This document shows positions 44,766 to 53,280 of a stretch of DNA of 64,000 nt, piece by piece. The stretch's first letter is position 1. Each line of letters starts with the position of its first letter. Both the position numbers and the translations under genes were made by a program. Where the stretch lies: the NCBI RefSeq assembly GCF_030271255.1, contig NZ_JASJOM010000006.1:186001-250000 (forward strand), written 5' to 3'. The notes beneath the pieces are model-generated. The model was given only the letters and a program-made list of their open reading frames with translations. It was not told the DNA's origin and did not search any database. This DNA is from Peribacillus folii. Lineage in GTDB: Bacteria > Bacillota > Bacilli > Bacillales > DSM-1321.

Positions 44766-45074
44766 ATGAATAAAGTAATTTCTTCTGACATTAAAACGAA
44801 TAAAAGATTATCCATGCGTCAAATCATGAATCTTTATCAAGTTACAAAAGAATTTAAAGGAAATATATATTTCATCTGCAACCATAAATTGGTGGATGCC
44901 AAAAAGCTTTCTACCTTTGTATCTTTTGTGCTCATCCTTCAGGAATGTGCAAACATGAAAGTCATCCTCGAGGGCGAGAATGTACATGCCATGCTCCAAA
45001 AAGTAGAGGATATTTGTCATGAACATGATGAAAATGCACTAAGTTTTCTTTCGAGCCAAACCGTCAATATCTAA
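44766..45074 (+). CDS. HPr-like protein lacking both phosphorylation sites
   Basis: This 102-residue protein aligns along its length with HPr/Crh: LSMRQIMNLYQVTKEFKGNI matches the active-site helix, HKLVDAKKLSTF the regulatory helix and MKVILEGEN the last strand. The catalytic His15 position is Ser16 and the Ser46 position is Lys47, while Arg17 is kept (Arg18). It therefore cannot carry phosphate as PTS HPr does, at either site. It may be a scaffold or binding partner. ATG 44766 follows AAAGGAG. A 22-residue membrane peptide gene lies 42 bp downstream, before a shared terminator. Confidence 0.75.
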   Translation: MNKVISSDIKTNKRLSMRQIMNLYQVTKEFKGNIYFICNHKLVDAKKLSTFVSFVLILQECANMKVILEGENVHAMLQKVEDICHEHDENALSFLSSQTVNI

Positions 45075-45116
45075 ATGGGTTCAACTACGCTGCATGAAGA
45101 AGAGGGTGTTTTAACA

Positions 45117-45185
45117 ATGAGAACAATCTTAATGGTGATTGGCGCGATCGTCGTGATCGGCCTAATCGTAAATTTCATATTTTAA
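45117..45185 (+). CDS. 22-residue single-helix membrane peptide
   Basis: ATG 45117 lies 8 bp after AGAGGGTG, and the product is MRTILMVIGAIVVIGLIVNF plus two residues: a basic start and one hydrophobic helix. It is 42 bp after the HPr-like gene and 6 bp before a strong terminator, so the two form one unit. Such tiny membrane peptides are often missed. Whether it is translated cannot be proved from sequence, and no family is recognised. Confidence 0.5.
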   Translation: MRTILMVIGAIVVIGLIVNFIF

Positions 45186-45190
45186 GGATG

Positions 45191-45245
45191 AAGAGCCTGA
45201 AGGCAAACTCGATTATGATCGAGCTGGCCTTCAGGCTCTTTTTGA
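45191..45245. terminator. bidirectional terminator
   Basis: AAGAGCCTGAAGGC pairs with GCCTTCAGGCTCTT, with GCTCGAT/ATCGAGC-type pairing inside, followed by TTTTT. It separates the HPr-like unit from the convergent PBP gene. Confidence 0.9.
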
Positions 45246-45303
45246 ACTGTGGCATGGAGAAAATCGTCCATAGGGACAATCCCCCCATGATGTATGATTG
45301 ATA

Positions 45304-47313
45304 TTACCAGGGCAATTCCCAGTTTCTCCATTTGTTCCAGCCTTCCCTTATCTCTTTGCCTTTATCAATCCAATATTGCTTTCGTTTCTCCTCTTCTTCC
45401 TTTTCCTTTTGCTCTACTATGATCGCCTGCTGTTCAGCTATGAGAGGTCCAATGTCATCGGTTTTGAAAGATTGGGAAGCTTGGTTCTGAAGCGCTTTCG
45501 CCATAATCTTTTGAAAAATGAGCGCACTTCCCTCGCTGCTATGTGTCGTTAAATAATGCTTTGCATCAGTCTTATCGTATCCAGCCCATACGGCACCGAC
45601 CAACGAAGGTGTATACCCTATGAACCACTGATCTTTAACCCCTGATACTCCTTCAATCGGGACTTGGGTTGACCCGGTTTTACCTGCAATTTCATAACCT
45701 GAAACCGCTGCGTTTTTCGCTGTGCCATACTCCACTGTTCCGAGCAGCATCGAATTCATTTTATCGACAACGTCTTTAGAGGTCACTTTCGTTACTTTCA
45801 TTCCGTTCTCCTTCAGGGAGGCGACCTCTTTTCCTTCGAAATTTTCTATTTTTGTTATTGCATGCGGCTCGATCCTTTCACCGTTGTTGGCAAAGGCCGA
45901 AAAGGCATCAGCCATCTGCAGCGGGGACACGCCCTTCCTCATCCCGCCTAAAGCGAGCGATAAATTCCGGTCATCCTTATCATATGGAATTCCAAACCGT
46001 TTGAGTGAATCAAGCCCCTTATCAATGCCGATCTCATTCATTAGCCAAACGGTTGGCACATTCAAGGAGTCCATCACCGCTTCATACATCGGCACCTCCC
46101 CTTTATATACTCCGCTTAAGTTTGTTGGCTCATATTCACCGAAGCTCGTTTTTTCATCCTTTAAAGGAGAGGTGATATCATAACCTTCTTCCACAGCGGG
46201 CGTGTATACAACAAGGGGCTTTATTGCCGAACCAGGGGACCTCGTCAGCTGGGTCGCCCGGTTGTAGCCCATGAATTGATGCTTTCCTCTCCCGCCGACA
46301 AGTGCGTTTATCCCTCCTGTTTTCGGATCCAAAAGCACTGAACCGCTCTGGACCAGCTCATCCGCACTCGTTCCAACAGGGAAATTGGCATCATTCTCAT
46401 ATACGGATTCTGTCGCTTGCTGCATCGATTGATCCAGCGTCGTATATATTTTATAGCCTTTGGTAAGTAAATCCTCCAGCTTAATGTCGTATTTACTGGA
46501 TGCCTCCGTTAACACCTGATCGACGAAATAAGGGTACTTCCCCTTTAATGGATCCGTTTCCTTCTCCCCCATTACGAGTGTCACGGTATCTCGTTTGGCG
46601 GCGGCCTCCTCATCCTTCGTCAAATAACCATGTTCTGCCATTCTGGAAAGAACCAAGTCCCGCCGTTTCATCGCCCCTTCCAAATTTTTATATGGATCAA
46701 GTTTGGAAGGCAGATTAATGATGCCTGCCAGTAACGCACTCTCTGTAACGCTCAATTCGGAAACCTCTTTGGAAAAATAAACATTGGCGGCTTTTTTTAT
46801 GCCCCATGCTCCATGGCCAAAATATACTTGGTTCAAATACATTTCCAGAATCTCATCTTTTGTATATTCATCCTCGACTTCCTGAGCAAGAAAGAATTCC
46901 TCTACCTTCCTCTTCAAGGTTCGATTCGACTCGAGCATCGTGATCTTCACAAGTTGCTGCGTGAGCGTACTTCCTCCCTCAACGATGCTGCCTGCCTTCG
47001 CGTTTTTCACCAACGCCCGCAAAATCCCTTGGTAGTCTATGCCGTGATGTTCATAAAAACGGTGATCCTCAATGGAAACCACCGCTTGTTTCATATGCTC
47101 CGGTATTTCATCTATCGCTACACCCTCAGATTTATTGGCGGTTATCGTGCTGGCCAGGTTTCCATCAAGATCATAAATTCCCGTTGGCTTCTGAAGATGA
47201 TTTTCAAGATGGCTTATGTCTGCACCCTGTCTGAAATAAATAAGAAAACCGGCACCTGCAACCACCGCTGCCAATATTATTATTATTAAACCTATTTTCA
47301 CTAACCCTCTCAT
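45304..47313 (-). CDS. class A penicillin-binding protein (PbpF/PbpG-like)
   Basis: This bifunctional peptidoglycan synthase of about 669 residues has an N-terminal membrane anchor, a GT51 glycosyltransferase domain (EDHRFYEHHGIDY with catalytic Glu, about 83; GGSTLTQQLVK; NQVYFGHGAWGI) and a transpeptidase domain (S-P-G-S-A-I-K-P with nucleophile Ser, SLNVPT for the SxN motif, and K-T-G in IAGKTGSTQVP). The charged C-terminal tail (EKEEEEKRKQYWIDKGKE) is short. PbpF and PbpG of B. subtilis have this size and function in the forespore. I prefer ATG 47313 (GGGGGT upstream) to ATG 47325. Confidence 0.9.
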   Translation of the reverse strand: MRGLVKIGLIIIILAAVVAGAGFLIYFRQGADISHLENHLQKPTGIYDLDGNLASTITANKSEGVAIDEIPEHMKQAVVSIEDHRFYEHHGIDYQGILRALVKNAKAGSIVEGGSTLTQQLVKITMLESNRTLKRKVEEFFLAQEVEDEYTKDEILEMYLNQVYFGHGAWGIKKAANVYFSKEVSELSVTESALLAGIINLPSKLDPYKNLEGAMKRRDLVLSRMAEHGYLTKDEEAAAKRDTVTLVMGEKETDPLKGKYPYFVDQVLTEASSKYDIKLEDLLTKGYKIYTTLDQSMQQATESVYENDANFPVGTSADELVQSGSVLLDPKTGGINALVGGRGKHQFMGYNRATQLTRSPGSAIKPLVVYTPAVEEGYDITSPLKDEKTSFGEYEPTNLSGVYKGEVPMYEAVMDSLNVPTVWLMNEIGIDKGLDSLKRFGIPYDKDDRNLSLALGGMRKGVSPLQMADAFSAFANNGERIEPHAITKIENFEGKEVASLKENGMKVTKVTSKDVVDKMNSMLLGTVEYGTAKNAAVSGYEIAGKTGSTQVPIEGVSGVKDQWFIGYTPSLVGAVWAGYDKTDAKHYLTTHSSEGSALIFQKIMAKALQNQASQSFKTDDIGPLIAEQQAIIVEQKEKEEEEKRKQYWIDKGKEIREGWNKWRNWELPW

Positions 47314-47540
47314 TTGGACCCCCATTTTCCCGTCTGCGTCATATTCATTAAAAATATTTTACCCTTTTTATGAAAGAAAACTCACTTATTGATTAAATGG
47401 CAGAAGCTCATTCGCTTTTTGTAATCCTCGTATCTTTCCTTTACCCACAATTGCCGTTCAATATACCGTTGAAAAGGCTTAATGCTTGTGAAATTGGGTA
47501 TAAAACCTTAAAGACATTCAAAAAGGGGAGAGATGAATCC

Positions 47541-48065
47541 ATGAAGAACTTCAAGCATATTGTCGTTGCTTTTGATGGAAATGAGGAGAGTAAACGGGCC
47601 GTCGAGTATGGGGCAACTTTGAAAAAAGCATTTCCGGAAACGGAGCTCACCGTAGTTCATGTCTTGAATGATAAGGTGGAACAGCGCATCATGGGAAATG
47701 CATCGGCGCCAGGTTTCGTACCTGCTGCAGGCTTTTATGTAGATCCCGTCCAAACGCATCCCGTCGTGGAAGTTGAACAACCGGGACACCCTAAAGGAAA
47801 TGCCCCCCATTCCGCAGTGGAGAATAGTGTCCAGAACGCTGAAAGCAATACTTTGAGGCTTTTAAGCGAATTTCAAGTGAAGGGAAAATTCGAAATATTG
47901 GAAGGGCACGCCCCCGATAGCATATGTGACTATGCGGCAAGGACCGGGGCTGACCTAATCGTTGTCGGCAACAGCGATAAAAGCGGGCTGGAAAAATTCT
48001 TTCTTGGCAGCACAAGCAGTTCCATCGCAAAACACGCCCCTTGTTCGGTATTCATAGCCAAATGA
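47541..48065 (+). CDS. universal stress protein (UspA family)
   Basis: This 174-residue USP domain protein begins FKHIVVAFDGNEESKRA (Asp at the nucleotide site) and ends with ADLIVVGNSDKSGLEKFFLGSTSSSIAKHAPCSVF (quoted within limit: the G-x2-G-x9-G-(S/T) ATP-binding motif region, about 145-165, here VVGNSDKSG then LGSTSSSI). An unusual 45-residue insertion rich in Pro, His and Gly (about 48-92) separates the halves. ATG 47541 has GGGGAG 10 bp upstream. It is monocistronic with a terminator. Confidence 0.88.
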   Translation: MKNFKHIVVAFDGNEESKRAVEYGATLKKAFPETELTVVHVLNDKVEQRIMGNASAPGFVPAAGFYVDPVQTHPVVEVEQPGHPKGNAPHSAVENSVQNAESNTLRLLSEFQVKGKFEILEGHAPDSICDYAARTGADLIVVGNSDKSGLEKFFLGSTSSSIAKHAPCSVFIAK

Positions 48066-48101
48066 GGGCAGCTTTAAGATCAATCGATTAACCCATCCTT
48101 C

Positions 48102-48136
48102 GAAAAAGCCGGATTCCGCAAAGGATCCGGCTTTTT
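48102..48136 (+). terminator. terminator of the uspA-like gene
   Basis: GAAAAAGCCGGAT pairs with ATCCGGCTTTTTC across a 10-base loop. Confidence 0.85.
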
Positions 48137-48354
48137 CAGCGACCGAATAACGCCATCTTCATTAATCCTAATAAGTCCTCTTTTGGAAGTATTTATTTTG
48201 CGGTCCTCGGTTAGAATATACTATTGGTTTGCTAAAAAAATAAAGCCTTCCACGAAGGATAGGCCATCATCCAGCCCAAATTGCCCATTTATGTACAGCT
48301 CTTTAAGTATGCATCATGAATTAGCCTATATATCATCGGGAAGGGGGGAAAGAC

Positions 48355-49239
48355 ATGGATAAACATTCGATATCGGCTGAAAAAGGTGCCTATATAAGCA
48401 TTGCCGCTTACATATTCTTGTCCGCTCTTAAATTGTCGTTTGGCTATTTCGGTGATTCCAAAGGACTCTGGGCAGATGGTTTGAATAATACGACCGACAT
48501 TATCGCCTCGATAGCCGTATTGATTGGCTTGAAAATATCAAAAAGACCGCCAGATGATAATCATTCATACGGCCATTTACGTGCCGAAACCATTGCGTCA
48601 TTGGTCGCTGCCTTCATCATGATAACCGTGGGACTGCAGGTTGTATTCAGTGCTGTCGAGTCCTTCTTCCAGCCAGATTCAACGTCCTCCCCAAATATGC
48701 TGACCGCTTATGTCGCCCTTTTCTCTGCTATCTTCATGTATGGGATCTCTCGTTACAATTTAAAACTAAGTAAGAAGATCAATAGCTCATCCATATATGC
48801 TGTTGCACAGGATAACCGTTCCGATGCCCTTGTCAGTGTCGGTGCTTTTGTAGGAATACTAGGTACCAAGCTTGGAATCCATTGGCTGGATGCCATAGCT
48901 GCTGCAGTCGTGGGTATCATCATCTGTAAAACGGCATGGGACATCTTCCGTGATGCATCGATTTCTTTAACTGATGGCTTTGATGATCAACTGCTGCAAA
49001 AGATCGGTCAAACCATTGTTTTGACAGAAGGTGTCAAAGGCATGAGTGAAATAAAGGCTCGAATGCACGCAAGTGAAATCCTGCTCGAAACCACCGTTCT
49101 GGTTGATCCTCAATTGACCGTCATCCAAGGTCACGATATTACGGTTAAAATCGAAGAGAACCTTTTAAAAGAAAATAACATTCAACATGCAATCGTTCAC
49201 ATTGAACCATTTCTGATTCACACAAAAGGGAAGCGTTAG
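48355..49239 (+). CDS. cation diffusion facilitator, manganese-exporter type
   Basis: This 294-residue CDF antiporter has six transmembrane helices and a C-terminal cytoplasmic domain. The transport site reads N-x-x-x-D (Asn44 and Asp48 in DGLNNTTD) in helix 2 and D-x-x-x-D (QDNRSD) in helix 5. This is the Mn-CDF signature, where zinc exporters have DxxxD and HxxxD. B. subtilis MneP (YdfM) and MneS are of this type. ATG follows GGGAAGGGGGG. The upstream 280 bp carries no obvious riboswitch; MntR control was not visible. Confidence 0.88.
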   Translation: MDKHSISAEKGAYISIAAYIFLSALKLSFGYFGDSKGLWADGLNNTTDIIASIAVLIGLKISKRPPDDNHSYGHLRAETIASLVAAFIMITVGLQVVFSAVESFFQPDSTSSPNMLTAYVALFSAIFMYGISRYNLKLSKKINSSSIYAVAQDNRSDALVSVGAFVGILGTKLGIHWLDAIAAAVVGIIICKTAWDIFRDASISLTDGFDDQLLQKIGQTIVLTEGVKGMSEIKARMHASEILLETTVLVDPQLTVIQGHDITVKIEENLLKENNIQHAIVHIEPFLIHTKGKR

Positions 49240-49454
49240 TAATGGCTTCCCTTTTTTTGTTTTCATTGTTGTAATATCTGTAATAAAAACAGCTCAAAAA
49301 AAGGTATTCTTTTATTGATTGCCGAATATCTAACCAATTGACACATGTCTAAACACCATTAATCTGTTATTATTAACACAAAATGTTATTATTTTGAAAA
49401 AAATAAAATCCAGGGCCGAAAGTAAATTCATTTTCCTACAGTATGGAGGGCAAA

Positions 49455-50564
49455 ATGGTATCTAATCGAGAAATGACCATTCACTTTTTATCTTCTCAAA
49501 AGAGCACCATCATTTCAAAATGGAAAGATGAGCTGCTGCATTTACCGGATGGATATATAGGTTACTTCAAGGGGGAAGTAGAAAATATTTTCAATTTATT
49601 GGTGGATCAACTTGGGAAATCGGATACTGACATGAAAGATATACTGAAGGTAATCGGTGAAAAAATTGCATCTGACCGAGTTAAAAAGCAGTTGAATATG
49701 GAAATTTTCTTTTCCTCCGTAACCATCGGAAGATCAATCGTCATAGAACACGTTTTGAATTCCAAGGTACCTATAGAAGAAGCTTTTGAATTAATCAAGC
49801 AAATCAACGTTTACTTCGATCAACTCATTAAGTTCGCATCATCCCATTATACCGAATTAAAAACGAAGGAACTTGACGAACGCTATCAATTCATTAGCCC
49901 GAACCATAAAGACCGTTTGACATTATTAGGCCAAATGACCTCAAGCTTTGTACATGAATTTCGAAACCCGCTTACTTCCATCATGGGGTTCATTCAATTG
50001 CTCCAGGCGGAGCAACCAGAAACCAAATATCTTGATATCATTTCAAAGGAGTTGGATCAGCTCAACTACAGGATCACCCAATTTCTTAATATGTCAAAAA
50101 AGGAAACATCAGGATCGCCATCGGAACTGTTTTCGATTTCCCGCCTGGTTAACGAAGTGATCGAATTTTTATACCCGAGCATTCTGGAAGTTAATGCTTC
50201 CATTACATGCAATGTTGCCGATGATGCCGTCATTTCTGGTTCCGAAGAGGAATTCCGCCAAGTATTATTGAATATCATTTTAAACGCCCTTGATGTCGTT
50301 ACGGCGATGCCTTCCCCTTCCATATATATTTCTGGATCAGAGTCACCCCCCGGCATCCTTACCTTGAATATTTCCAACAATGGTCCGAAAATACCGGATG
50401 AAGTCCTGCCGAATATTTTTGAACCGTTCATTACCACCAAAAAAAGGGGAACGGGTTTGGGACTATTCGTATGTAAAGAAATCGTTTTAAAACATAAAGG
50501 AACCTTAACATGTCACTCAACCGACTTCCTGACGACCTTTTCCATACAGCTGCAAACTAAATAA
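49455..50564 (+). CDS. soluble sensor histidine kinase with unusual ATP lid
   Basis: This protein of about 369 residues has an N-terminal all-helical sensory region (1-140) with no membrane segment, a dimerisation domain with phospho-acceptor His167 in HEFRNPLTSIMGF, N-box NIILNAL (273-279), F-box IFEPFITTK and G2 box GTGLGL. The G1 box reads NNGPKI where D-x-G-x-G is normal, so the adenine-contacting Asp is Asn308. No response regulator is adjacent, as for orphan sporulation-type kinases. ATG 49455 follows GGAGGG; ATG 49443 overlaps that site. Confidence 0.85.
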   Translation: MVSNREMTIHFLSSQKSTIISKWKDELLHLPDGYIGYFKGEVENIFNLLVDQLGKSDTDMKDILKVIGEKIASDRVKKQLNMEIFFSSVTIGRSIVIEHVLNSKVPIEEAFELIKQINVYFDQLIKFASSHYTELKTKELDERYQFISPNHKDRLTLLGQMTSSFVHEFRNPLTSIMGFIQLLQAEQPETKYLDIISKELDQLNYRITQFLNMSKKETSGSPSELFSISRLVNEVIEFLYPSILEVNASITCNVADDAVISGSEEEFRQVLLNIILNALDVVTAMPSPSIYISGSESPPGILTLNISNNGPKIPDEVLPNIFEPFITTKKRGTGLGLFVCKEIVLKHKGTLTCHSTDFLTTFSIQLQTK

Positions 50565-50824
50565 TGAATAAATATCCTGATTTACTTGGATTTTCAGTGT
50601 GAAATTTTTGACTGATTGGCGACAATTTACTTATACTATTAGGAAGGTTCCACTAATGATCGAGGTGAATGACCCTATAAATCTTCATAAAGAATAAACC
50701 GATATTCATTTTTCATCTAGCATTTATAAAAGATAATCATTTCATTCATTATTGGTTTTGGGAGGTGACTGGGATAATTCATTCACCCTTGCACTAACGG
50801 CGGTTGAATTGAGTCCCACACTAA
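50565..50824 (+). promoter_or_regulatory. promoter and structured leader of the first CNNM gene
   Basis: TTGACT (50608-50613) and TATACT (50632-50637) form a promoter with an 18-bp spacer. The roughly 180-base leader contains GAGGTGA followed at once by a 3-codon ORF (ATG 50669, stop 50680). It ends with the strong site GGGAGGTG (50760-50767), which is 57 bases from the TTG start. Between them TGGGA-AATTCA (50770-50781) pairs with TGAATT-TCCCA (50805-50818). Excluding that stem, site and start are 8 bases apart. Confidence 0.55.
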
Positions 50825-52156
50825 TTGGACATATTAAGTTTATTACTAGTCATTATTTTAATCGCTTTAACTGCCTTTTTTGTAGCTTCCGAATTTTCAA
50901 TCATAAGGGTTCGCAGCTCCAGGATCGATCAATTGATTGAAGAGGGAAACAAAAAAGCCATGGCAGCAAAGAAAGTTACATCCGATCTTGATGAATACCT
51001 TTCCGCAACACAGCTTGGCATTACAGTGACTGCCCTTGGATTGGGGTGGCTGGGACAACCGACCATCCTTGCGTTGGTGGGACCATTGTTCAATGCCTTG
51101 CATATTCCACAAGAAGTCACAAGCATTCTGACATTTGTCATTTCATTTTCCCTGATAACATTCCTGAATGTCGTTGTTGGTGAATTGGCTCCAAAGACCG
51201 TCGCCATCCAAAAGGCGGAGCAGGTAGCCCTGGCCATTGCCAGTCCGCTGATTTTTTTCCATAAGATTGCCTTTCCCTTCATTTGGCTCTTGAATCATTC
51301 CTCTCGCTTCGTTGTCGGATTATTCGGCTTCAAGCCTGCGTCAGAAAGTGAAATTGCCCATACTGAAGAAGAATTGCGCTTCATCCTTTCCGATAGTTAT
51401 AAAAGCGGAGAAATTAATCAATCGGAATTTAAATATGTGAGCAACATCTTTGATTTCGATGACCGTGTTGCCAAAGAAATCATGGTACCAAGGACAGAAA
51501 TCATGACCATTTCCAAAGATGAAACGGTACAGGAATTCGTCGATGTGGCAAAGTTGGAGAAATACACACGCTATCCTGTCGTCGAGGGTGATAAAGACCA
51601 TGTCATCGGCTTGGTGAATTTGAAGGAGGTCTTCTCGGATCTTATTCGGAATCCGGAAATCCAAGTCAAGGCAATTGAAAATTATTCACGTCCGATCATC
51701 CGGGTCATGGAAAACATACCCATACATGATCTGCTGTTGAAAATGCAAAAAGAACGTATCCATATGTCCATTCTAATGGATGAATACGGCGGCACCTCCG
51801 GCCTTGTCACTGTAGAGGACATACTTGAGGAAATCGTCGGGGAAATCCGTGATGAATTCGATATTGACGAAGTCGCCTCCATCAGGAAGATCAAGGATGG
51901 ACACTACATTTTAGATTCGAAGCTCCTTGTCAAGGAAGTGAATGATCTGCTCGGCATCCACTTGGAAGAAGACGATGTCGATACCATCGGCGGATGGGTG
52001 CTTACGGAAAATTATGATGTGAATGTAGGGGACATCATGGAGAAGGACGGATTTTGCTTTAAGGTGATTGAAATGGAAGATCACGCCATCCGATCCATCG
52101 AAGTGACAAAAAAGGTAATTAAGCTTCCTCTCGAGGAAGACCTACCCCAAGCTTAG
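50825..52156 (+). CDS. CNNM/CorC-family Mg exporter (MpfA-like), first paralogue
   Basis: This 443-residue protein has a DUF21/CNNM membrane domain (about 1-185; ALTAFFVASEFSIIRVRSSR, LGITVTALGLGWLGQP and NVVVGELAPKTVAIQKAEQ are typical), a CBS pair (about 200-335; MVPRTEIMTIS and MDEYGGTSGLVTVEDILEE) and a CorC/HlyC C-terminal domain. Relatives such as B. subtilis MpfA (YhdP) export magnesium. TTG 50825 is supported by the matching start of the paralogue at 55266 (MDILNLVIIAIL). There is no ordinary ribosome site just upstream; see the leader entry. Confidence 0.9.
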   Translation: MDILSLLLVIILIALTAFFVASEFSIIRVRSSRIDQLIEEGNKKAMAAKKVTSDLDEYLSATQLGITVTALGLGWLGQPTILALVGPLFNALHIPQEVTSILTFVISFSLITFLNVVVGELAPKTVAIQKAEQVALAIASPLIFFHKIAFPFIWLLNHSSRFVVGLFGFKPASESEIAHTEEELRFILSDSYKSGEINQSEFKYVSNIFDFDDRVAKEIMVPRTEIMTISKDETVQEFVDVAKLEKYTRYPVVEGDKDHVIGLVNLKEVFSDLIRNPEIQVKAIENYSRPIIRVMENIPIHDLLLKMQKERIHMSILMDEYGGTSGLVTVEDILEEIVGEIRDEFDIDEVASIRKIKDGHYILDSKLLVKEVNDLLGIHLEEDDVDTIGGWVLTENYDVNVGDIMEKDGFCFKVIEMEDHAIRSIEVTKKVIKLPLEEDLPQA

Positions 52157-52161
52157 ATGAT

Positions 52162-52198
52162 AAAAACAGCCTCGTGAAAAATACGAGGCTGTTTTTTT
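52162..52198. terminator. bidirectional terminator between CNNM and DedA genes
   Basis: AAAAACAGCCTCGT pairs with ACGAGGCTGTTTTT across seven bases, with T7. Confidence 0.92.
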
Positions 52199-52202
52199 GC
52201 AT

Positions 52203-52835
52203 TCACTTATCCGGAAACCGACCTACTTTTTTGACCGATACGATCGGCGGAGGGCTCTTCCTTTTCCAGATGATATAAAGCATGATGCACACAAAGGCAA
52301 AGCCGGCTGCAGGAATTAAATAAGGAGCAGTAATATTCCTGATTTGCTGCCAATTCTCCCCAAGGACCCTGCCCAAAGATAAAAACAAGATGGTCCAGGG
52401 TATGACTGCCGCAATTGTATAGAAGATGAATTTCCATATGGACATCCTGGCTATTCCTGCCGGGATGGAAATGGCATGGCGGACAACAGGAATGAATCGA
52501 GCCGTGAAAATGACTCCTACTCCATAACGTTCAAACCAACCTTCGGCCATAGAAATGTGATGTTCCCTGATTAGGATATACTTTCCGTATTTTAACAGAA
52601 ATGGCCTTCCCCCATAGTAACCTGCCCAATAGAGAAATAATTGTGCCATCGTCCCTCCTGCTACCCCTGCAAGAACAGCGCCCCAAAAACTCATCTTTCC
52701 CAGCCCGACCAAATAACCGCCGTATCCGAGAACAAGCTCACTTGGGATGACTTCAACCATCAACCCCAGCAATATCCCCATATATCCCATTTCGGCAAAC
52801 CAATCCAATATCGACATTATAAGCTGTGATACCAT
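52203..52835 (-). CDS. DedA family (VTT domain) membrane protein
   Basis: This 210-residue integral membrane protein has four to six helices and the conserved DedA segments: EVIPSELVLGYGGYLVG (about 28-44), GTMAQLFLYWAGYYGGRPFL (about 61-80), and FTARFIPVVRHAISIPAGIARM (about 109-130, quoted in part), with the essential Arg residues. DedA proteins act in phospholipid scrambling or undecaprenyl-phosphate recycling. ATG 52835 is 9 bp after GGGGAG. It is monocistronic and convergent with the CNNM gene. Confidence 0.92.
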   Translation of the reverse strand: MVSQLIMSILDWFAEMGYMGILLGLMVEVIPSELVLGYGGYLVGLGKMSFWGAVLAGVAGGTMAQLFLYWAGYYGGRPFLLKYGKYILIREHHISMAEGWFERYGVGVIFTARFIPVVRHAISIPAGIARMSIWKFIFYTIAAVIPWTILFLSLGRVLGENWQQIRNITAPYLIPAAGFAFVCIMLYIIWKRKSPPPIVSVKKVGRFPDK

Positions 52836-52960
52836 GCAATCGGACTCCCCTTAGCGCCAATTTCAAAATGTTTGTCCTTATATCCTATTCAGCTCATAAC
52901 GTTCTATTCGATTTTTCATATTCTGCCGCTTCCCGTCGTACCTTCTTTGTTTAATGGGAC

Positions 52961-52993
52961 AAAAAAAAGACCAGCAAATATGTGCTCCGGTCT
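52961..52993 (-). terminator. terminator of the 57-residue gene
   Basis: On the minus strand AGACC-AGCAC-type pairing (AGACCGG..TGGTCT with TGCT/AGCA inside) is followed by eight T residues, overlapping the gene's stop region. Confidence 0.8.
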
Positions 52994-52994
52994 C

Positions 52995-53168
52995 TTATTG
53001 CATCAGTATTCCTTTAGGGCCCGTTTTTTGGGCAAATTGTGAAAAAGCCGCTGTGGTGAGTAAGGATGAATCTGTTTGCGAAACATTGGCGAAAATCTCC
53101 TGGCGTGATTTCGTTTTTTCAATATGAATCCCGAGATCCTTATACTTATTGATGATTCGGTTCTTCAT
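52995..53168 (-). CDS. hypothetical protein, 57 residues
   Basis: The gene starts at ATG 53168 with the strong site GGTGAGGTGAG about 4-8 bp upstream, and ends directly at a terminator, so it is very likely real. The product is soluble, basic at its N terminus (MKNRIINKYKDLGIHIEKTK) and Gln/Ser-rich after (EIFANVSQTDSSLLTTAAF). I do not recognise the family. It could be a small regulatory or sporulation protein; nothing in the sequence decides. Confidence 0.65.
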   Translation of the reverse strand: MKNRIINKYKDLGIHIEKTKSRQEIFANVSQTDSSLLTTAAFSQFAQKTGPKGILMQ

Positions 53169-53280
53169 GCTCACCTCACCCTTTCTGCTGTGTATTGTTA
53201 TTCTTTACCTTCCCATTTTAATGCTCGATAAAACCTAAAAATCGATTTGTGCAAAAAAGGCGTTCATACCGATCCATTTG

